Shown here in pieces: positions 62,702-64,000 of a stretch of 64,000 nucleotides of DNA. A program made the position numbers and the translations under genes. The stretch is from Paenibacillus qinlingensis (lineage in GTDB: Bacteria > Bacillota > Bacilli > Paenibacillales > NBRC-103111), in NCBI RefSeq assembly GCF_013204845.1, contig NZ_JABMKY010000004.1, positions 434,001-498,000 on the forward strand, in the 5' to 3' direction. Every line of letters begins with the position of its first letter. Positions within the stretch are counted from its first letter, which is position 1. The notes under the pieces were generated by a model. It was not told the DNA's origin and did no database searches. It worked only from the letters and a program-made list of their open reading frames with translations.

Positions 62702-64000
<1,299 letters not shown>

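Overview
The window reads as a chromosome segment of a spore-forming Firmicute, most likely Paenibacillus or a close relative. The evidence is moderate GC, strong AGGAGG-type ribosome binding sites, frequent TTG/GTG starts, sporulation genes (spoVR, yhbH, a CotF-like coat protein), a YhaM-type exonuclease, YunC, OhrR, and the AraC/YesM-type regulators and LplABC-like sugar transporters typical of that genus. This is inference from gene content; no rRNA or tRNA gene was seen. The first gene is cut at the left edge and metY at the right edge.

Layout. 1-7 kb: end of a drug-type ABC-2 exporter, then small metabolic and transport genes (DUF1989, LysE, YqcI/YcgG, an amino acid permease), a coat protein and a Uma2 protein. 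Two copies of a palindromic intergenic repeat lie at 1.57 and 7.02 kb. 7.2-10.1 kb: a small YjfB gene and the spoVR-yhbH pair on the minus strand. 10.4-17.1 kb: a tightly overlapped three-gene cassette of a giant SMC-like ATPase and two partners, resembling MukBEF/MksBEF/Wadjet but with no nuclease gene beside it. 17.3-22.1 kb: a FhuF-like 2Fe-2S protein, a membrane-anchored FAD protein, an internally duplicated unknown protein and yhaM. 22.1-23.1 kb: a non-coding stretch with a 254-bp hexamer array and a second G-rich 9-bp array. 23.1-35.0 kb: an Lrp-type regulator divergent from a ten-gene catabolic cluster with three amidohydrolases, a Rieske oxygenase, a creatininase-family enzyme, a flavodoxin-like and a FAD-linked oxidoreductase, and a complete NMT1/Tau-type ABC importer. 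Together they suggest uptake and degradation of an unidentified nitrogen heterocycle.

35.2-40.6 kb: a membrane histidine kinase converges on a minus-strand set made of an AraC-type membrane regulator, a ComQ-like isoprenoid-synthase-fold protein and a 79-aa peptide with a nitrile-hydratase-like (NHLP) leader ending in tryptophan. This looks like a possible prenylated RiPP or ComQX-like signal and is the most interesting candidate here. 40.9-44.4 kb: an LplBC-LplA-like sugar ABC importer, divergent from the AraC gene. 44.5-50.3 kb: ohrR, an AEC carrier, a GGDEF/EAL protein and several small conserved or unknown genes. 50.5-52.8 kb: a polar amino acid ABC importer. 53.2-56.9 kb: a C-rich heptamer array, then a YesM-type kinase and AraC-type response regulator whose middle is strikingly GC- and alanine-rich. 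57.0-62.5 kb: a MacAB/FtsX-type ABC system with two ATPases, one with an AbrB-like tail. 62.7 kb to the end: metY.
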